A stretch of DNA of 6,666 bases from an uncultured Oscillospiraceae bacterium (lineage in GTDB: Bacteria; Bacillota; Clostridia; Oscillospirales; Oscillospiraceae). The stretch covers positions 1 to 6,666 of the forward strand of contig CAKUCT010000112.1 in assembly GCA_934643765.1 (NCBI GenBank), read 5' to 3'. Positions within the stretch are counted from its first letter, which is position 1. Each line of letters begins with the position of its first letter. Both the position numbers and the translations under genes were made by a program. The notes beneath the pieces are model-generated. The model did not search any database. It was not told the origin of the DNA and saw only the letters and a program-made list of their open reading frames with translations. Below are positions 1-3,700 of the stretch, one piece after another.

Positions 1-44
1 GTCTCCACCAGCGTCTCGCCGCTGGTATCGCGCAGCTTTTTCAT
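1..44 (-). CDS. Prepilin-like protein, N-terminal 14 codons only
   Basis: The ATG at 44-42 overlaps the TGA of the preceding gene (43-41) as ATGA. The frame reads MKKLRDTSGETLVE and then runs off the window within the next codon (ACN, Thr). This is a textbook class III leader: a short basic leader, Gly at -1, and Glu at +5 (G|ETLVE), the processing site for prepilin peptidase (PilD/A24 family). The hydrophobic helix that should follow lies outside the window, so the subtype (GspI-, GspJ- or major-pilin-like) cannot be decided. Tight overlap with the minor pilin gene indicates translational coupling and a shared assembly. Confidence 0.82.
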   Translation of the reverse strand, partial: MKKLRDTSGETLVE

Positions 45-700
45 GTTCCGCCGCCTTTCGTCTGAATTCTCTGAATGCCGTCGTCCACCCAGGAGACAAA
101 TCTCTCATTCGTCACGGCATATCTTGTCCCGCTCCAGCCTTTTGTCTGCGTTGTCTGCTCCGTGCCGGTCATGGTTAAGTCCATGCGGCAGGCGTGGGCC
201 GTTCCGGCGCCGGTAGAAAATTTTGCCGTCAGCGTGTATTTGAGCTCGCCGCGGTCTTCCTCGCACAAAAGCGTAAACTCCGCCGTCACCGCTTCATACC
301 CCTCGGCAGTGATTTCAAGCGTCTTGCTGTAGCTCAGCGGGCGGTGCGCCCGGCTGTATGGAATCGCTTCATTCAGAAGTTCGCTGAACGGCCCCGTCGC
401 CTCGGTTGCTTTGTTTTCTTTTTCTCTTGGATGCATCATCGAGTCATCCAGGTAATACTGGATTTCTGCCACCCGGTAGTCGCCGCTTCCGGCGAGCACC
501 GCGTCGCGCATCAGCCCCGCCGCCGAACTGACGGTCAGGTAGGCCTGCTGCTGTTCGCGGTCGGAGCGGACGCTTTTGGCGGCGCTGACCGCCGCGGCGA
601 TGATGACAACGCTGACCATCATCGCCACAAGCAGGAACAAAAGCGCCATCAGGATGGACGCGCCCCGGCGGCTTTGTAATTTTTCTTTGACCGCGTGCAT
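41..700 (-). CDS. Minor pilin-like protein (GspK/PilX-type N-terminus), 219 aa
   Basis: Predicted membrane-inserted minor pilin or pseudopilin. A short basic leader (MHAVKEKLQSRRG, residues 1-13) precedes a long hydrophobic helix at about 15-41 (ASILMALLFLLVAMMVSVVI...), then an amphipathic stretch with SDREQQQAYLTVSSAAGLMRD (46-66), as in pilin alpha-1 helices. The second half (about 125-205) is beta-strand-like, with two cysteines (146, 171) that could pair. A prepilin peptidase could cut after Gly13, but position +5 is Met18, not Glu. GspK is known to lack Glu5, and PilX-family N-termini have a similar RGA..L.ALL pattern. The start is set by a strong ribosome binding site at 707-712. The stop overlaps the next gene's ATG. 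Role inferred: tip/initiation subunit of a pilus, possibly pairing with the upstream giant protein. A non-pilin membrane protein remains possible. Confidence 0.75.
   Translation of the reverse strand: MHAVKEKLQSRRGASILMALLFLLVAMMVSVVIIAAAVSAAKSVRSDREQQQAYLTVSSAAGLMRDAVLAGSGDYRVAEIQYYLDDSMMHPREKENKATEATGPFSELLNEAIPYSRAHRPLSYSKTLEITAEGYEAVTAEFTLLCEEDRGELKYTLTAKFSTGAGTAHACRMDLTMTGTEQTTQTKGWSGTRYAVTNERFVSWVDDGIQRIQTKGGGT
51..58 (-). promoter_or_regulatory. Imperfect ribosome binding site of the downstream prepilin
   Basis: The minus strand reads AAAGGCGGCGGAAC immediately before the ATG at 44. AAAGG sits 9 nt from the start and is weaker than the site of the upstream gene. Together with the ATGA overlap, this suggests that translation of the prepilin depends partly on ribosomes finishing the minor pilin. 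Confidence 0.55.
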
Positions 701-706
701 GCGCGC

Positions 707-712
707 CCTCCT
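707..712 (-). promoter_or_regulatory. Ribosome binding site of the minor pilin gene
   Basis: The minus strand reads GAAAGGAGGGCGCGC before the ATG at 700-698. AGGAGG is a full Shine-Dalgarno with 6 nt to the start codon. It fixes the start of the 219-residue protein and is consistent with a Firmicutes host. Confidence 0.88.
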
Positions 713-722
713 TTCTCACCGC

Positions 723-753
723 CAGGCCGCGGCAGCTACTGCTGCCCGGCCTG
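723..753 (-). promoter_or_regulatory. Strong intercistronic hairpin spanning the stop codon of the giant gene
   Basis: On the plus strand the left arm is CAGGCCG, a bulged C at 730, then GGCAGC. The loop is TACT (737-740), and the right arm is GCTGCC followed by CGGCCTG. This gives 13 base pairs, mostly G-C, with one bulge. In the mRNA the UAG stop (738-736) begins in the loop. No U-tract follows, so it is not a classical intrinsic terminator. It ends 10 nt before the downstream Shine-Dalgarno. Plausible roles are 3'-end protection or processing, or partial transcription/translation control between the two genes. Confidence 0.6.
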
Positions 754-3700
754 CTGCGCGGTTAACAATTCATCGTACCAGCTCTCGTCATACCAACTGT
801 CGCTGCTCTGGTTGGGATCATTGTACCAGCTGTCGCTGCTCTGACCGGCATCGCTATTCCAAACGTCTTCGCTGTCCGCGCCGGTGTCCTGGCTCTCGCC
901 GGCCGGGAACGCGTCGTCCGGGAGCGGTGCGTCTGCCGCAGTGTTTGCCGGAATCGTCACATGCAGCGCAAAATATGCCCCCTTGAAGGAAACTACAATC
1001 TCCAGTGTCGCGTCGCTTGTGAAGGTCTGGTCGGTTACAAGCGAGACCGGCTGCACCTTATAATTGCCGCTCTCTCTTACGCCGCCAAGCTTCAGCCGAT
1101 AGGGCTGATCGTCGGTCTCCCAAATAGCAACCTCCTGCTCCCACGTGCCGGAGGTCAGCTTTGCGCTGACAACCGTCATGCCCTCAAGCCGCAGATTGCT
1201 CGTCGTGAACAGGAACATGCCAGATTCATTCGGGCCGGATGCGGCGTCCGCGTCCTGATAGGTCGCGCCCTCCTCCGGCATCTCCGCCACCTTGACCGTG
1301 CGGAAGTTTACGCCGTCGCTCAGTCCGATCAGACGCGCTTCCTTGACTTCCACGCTCGGCTGCACCGAACGAGAGGTCTCCGCCTGCGTACCGTCAGCTG
1401 TATAGCGATAGGTGCACTGGACGTTGAGCAGGCCCGTACCTGCGGCAAAGCCCGTGACCGGCAGGATATACCGGCCCTCGCCGTCATAGTAGAGCGCCGC
1501 CTTGTCAAAGTCGAGGATGTCAACGCCGGCTTCGCTGTCGTCGTTCTGCAGCGTAATCGCCCAGGCCAGATCTGCCTGATCCTGCGGCGCAATGGGCTTC
1601 TGGTTCTTGTCCGTCAGCGTCAGGACCACCTGATACGCCTCGCCGACATCGATTGAGATATTCTCCGTCGTCAGAAGCATTTCCGCCTTGACCTGCACGG
1701 TCATATCGGCAAACGCGCCGCCGACCGTCGCGCGGACAATGATCTCGCCCGTAAAGCGGCCCACAAACGTGACCTCATAATAGCCGTCCGGCTGATAATC
1801 GGAAATCGCTGCAATGCTGATGGGCAGCTGCGCGGGGTCTGTGATCTGGTTGCCGTCATCGTCATAGAAGGTCAGATCACCCTCTGTGAGTGTCGAGCCG
1901 TCTTTCACATAGAGCTTGCGGGTCAGCATCGCGCGGCCGTCTTCTGCCACGTCGGCAATCAGATCGAGCGTCGTCCGGCTCTCTTCCCACAACAGATCGT
2001 ACCGCGGCCAGGCGCCATAGTGGACATTGACGGTGTTATTGAATACATCCGTCTGCGTCAGAATCGTCGGGAACGGGTAGTTCAGACCCTTGAGCGCCGT
2101 GTCACTGCCGGGGAAGCTGTACTTGCCGTTGATGTTTTCGCCGTGCTCGGTAACGGTGACGGTTCCGTAGTTCAGCGCCGGAATGCCGGCATAGGTCCGA
2201 TTGAGTGTCGCTGCAAAGCTCTGGCCCTCCATCGTCTCATACGAGACGTACGGCGTAGAAGCATTGTAGATATAAGTGTGTCGGCCATCGTCATTATTGC
2301 TGTTGAGATTGACTGGATTTGTCGCGCTCCACCAGCTTCCACGCTTATTTTTATAATCATCTGTGTTCTGAACTTTTGATTCCAGACTGTAGCAGTTATA
2401 AATATACACGTCGGTGTTACGTAATTCATAATTCCCATCCTTCAGAACGAATGCATTACTTTGCAGTTCGCCGTTGGAGGCAATAGACTGTGAAGCTGCC
2501 ACATGGTTCGGCCCGGTTTCCGGCAGCTGCACATAGCTGTAGCAGTTGTAAAGCTTCAACGCTTCATCCACACCGCCGATCAAATCTCCTAAAGAGCCCT
2601 GGCAGCGCAGAACGATACCACCTGCAATACCGCTGAGCCAGATTGACGTTCCACGGCTTCCGTCATAATACCCCGTCACATTGCTCTTGATCGAACCGCC
2701 GGCATAGCAGTAGCTGATGGTCGAGCGCGCGACACCCGCAATGCCTGCTACACGCAGGTTTTTGTAGGCTTCTTCATACGTTATATTCAGGGAAATGTCT
2801 GTGACTGCCGTACAGCCGGACAGATTCATGTTTGTCGCGCCGACCAGACCGCCCACGCAGCCGCCGCCCCAGCCGGGCGTATTACTGCGGTTATCGATGA
2901 TTTTATAGCCGGAAACCGCGCAGTTCTGAATCGCACCGCTCTTATTGGCGCTGAGGGTTACGTTGCCGCGCGTGGCGAAGCCCACAAGGCCGCCCACGGC
3001 GTACCAGTTTGTGCCTTCCGCCTTGTTTTCAATCACGTTGCCGCGGTCGGAGTACATGACGATGTTCTTGAGCTCCGCCGCCGCTGTAATGCCGAACAGG
3101 CCGATACACTGCTCCGTGCTGCGGATTTCGACATTCTTGATGGTGTAGGCCCGACCATCGAAGCTGGAGGTAAACATCGCCAGATACGGGTAGGACTTTG
3201 CACTGTTGACAGCACCCTCTGTATCGTACAGGCAGCCGATCGGCTCAAACAGCTTCTCGGACGTCCCGTATTCCGCATACGAATCCGCATCGTGGCTCTG
3301 CACCCAGTACAGATCCTTCGTCTCGCTCGCCGGATTTTTTTGGTCGCTGTAGGTTAGGAAGGTGTATGCCGCTCTTTTGGCTACCCGCAGGTCAGAATCA
3401 TAGTCGTTCACGTTGGACGCGTCAATGACCTTCTCCGCCGACAGATAGCTATAGTTCCAGTTGATGAACTGCAGCTGCCGGACCGAGCGGATTTCATAGG
3501 GGTTATCCTCCGTGCCCGGCTTTGCCGTGCGCGCCTCGGTGTTGGCAAAGGTCTGCACGCCGCCCATCGCAATGTTATCCAGACTGATGGCGTTTGCGAA
3601 GAACGGGTTGACGGAGTAAGTATACGTGCAGACATCGCCGTACGCCAGATACCACGTCGCGTTTTCCTTCGCCGTGTTGAGATAGATGCCGTCTGTGCCG

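Noticed and set aside
698..738. Stop-codon readthrough fusing the giant protein to the minor pilin
   Set aside because: Reading through the UAG continues in a different frame from the pilin ATG and reaches a TGA soon afterwards, so no fusion would result.
723..753. Intrinsic terminator after the giant gene
   Set aside because: The stem is strong but there is no U-tract on the mRNA 3' side, and the next gene's ribosome binding site follows within about 10 nt.
776..843. CRISPR-like or regulatory direct repeats
   Set aside because: The 33-bp period is an exact multiple of three, in frame, and encodes the SDSWY protein repeat; only two good copies exist and there are no spacers.
736..951. Sortase-type cell-wall anchor at the end of the giant protein
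   Set aside because: No LPXTG-like motif, hydrophobic segment or basic tail occurs in the last 70 residues.
194..986. Plus-strand frames of 136-161 codons opposite the minor pilin and tail
   Set aside because: Arg/Ala/His-rich composition and no ribosome binding site, opposite a gene with a strong start and clear pilin-like N-terminus.
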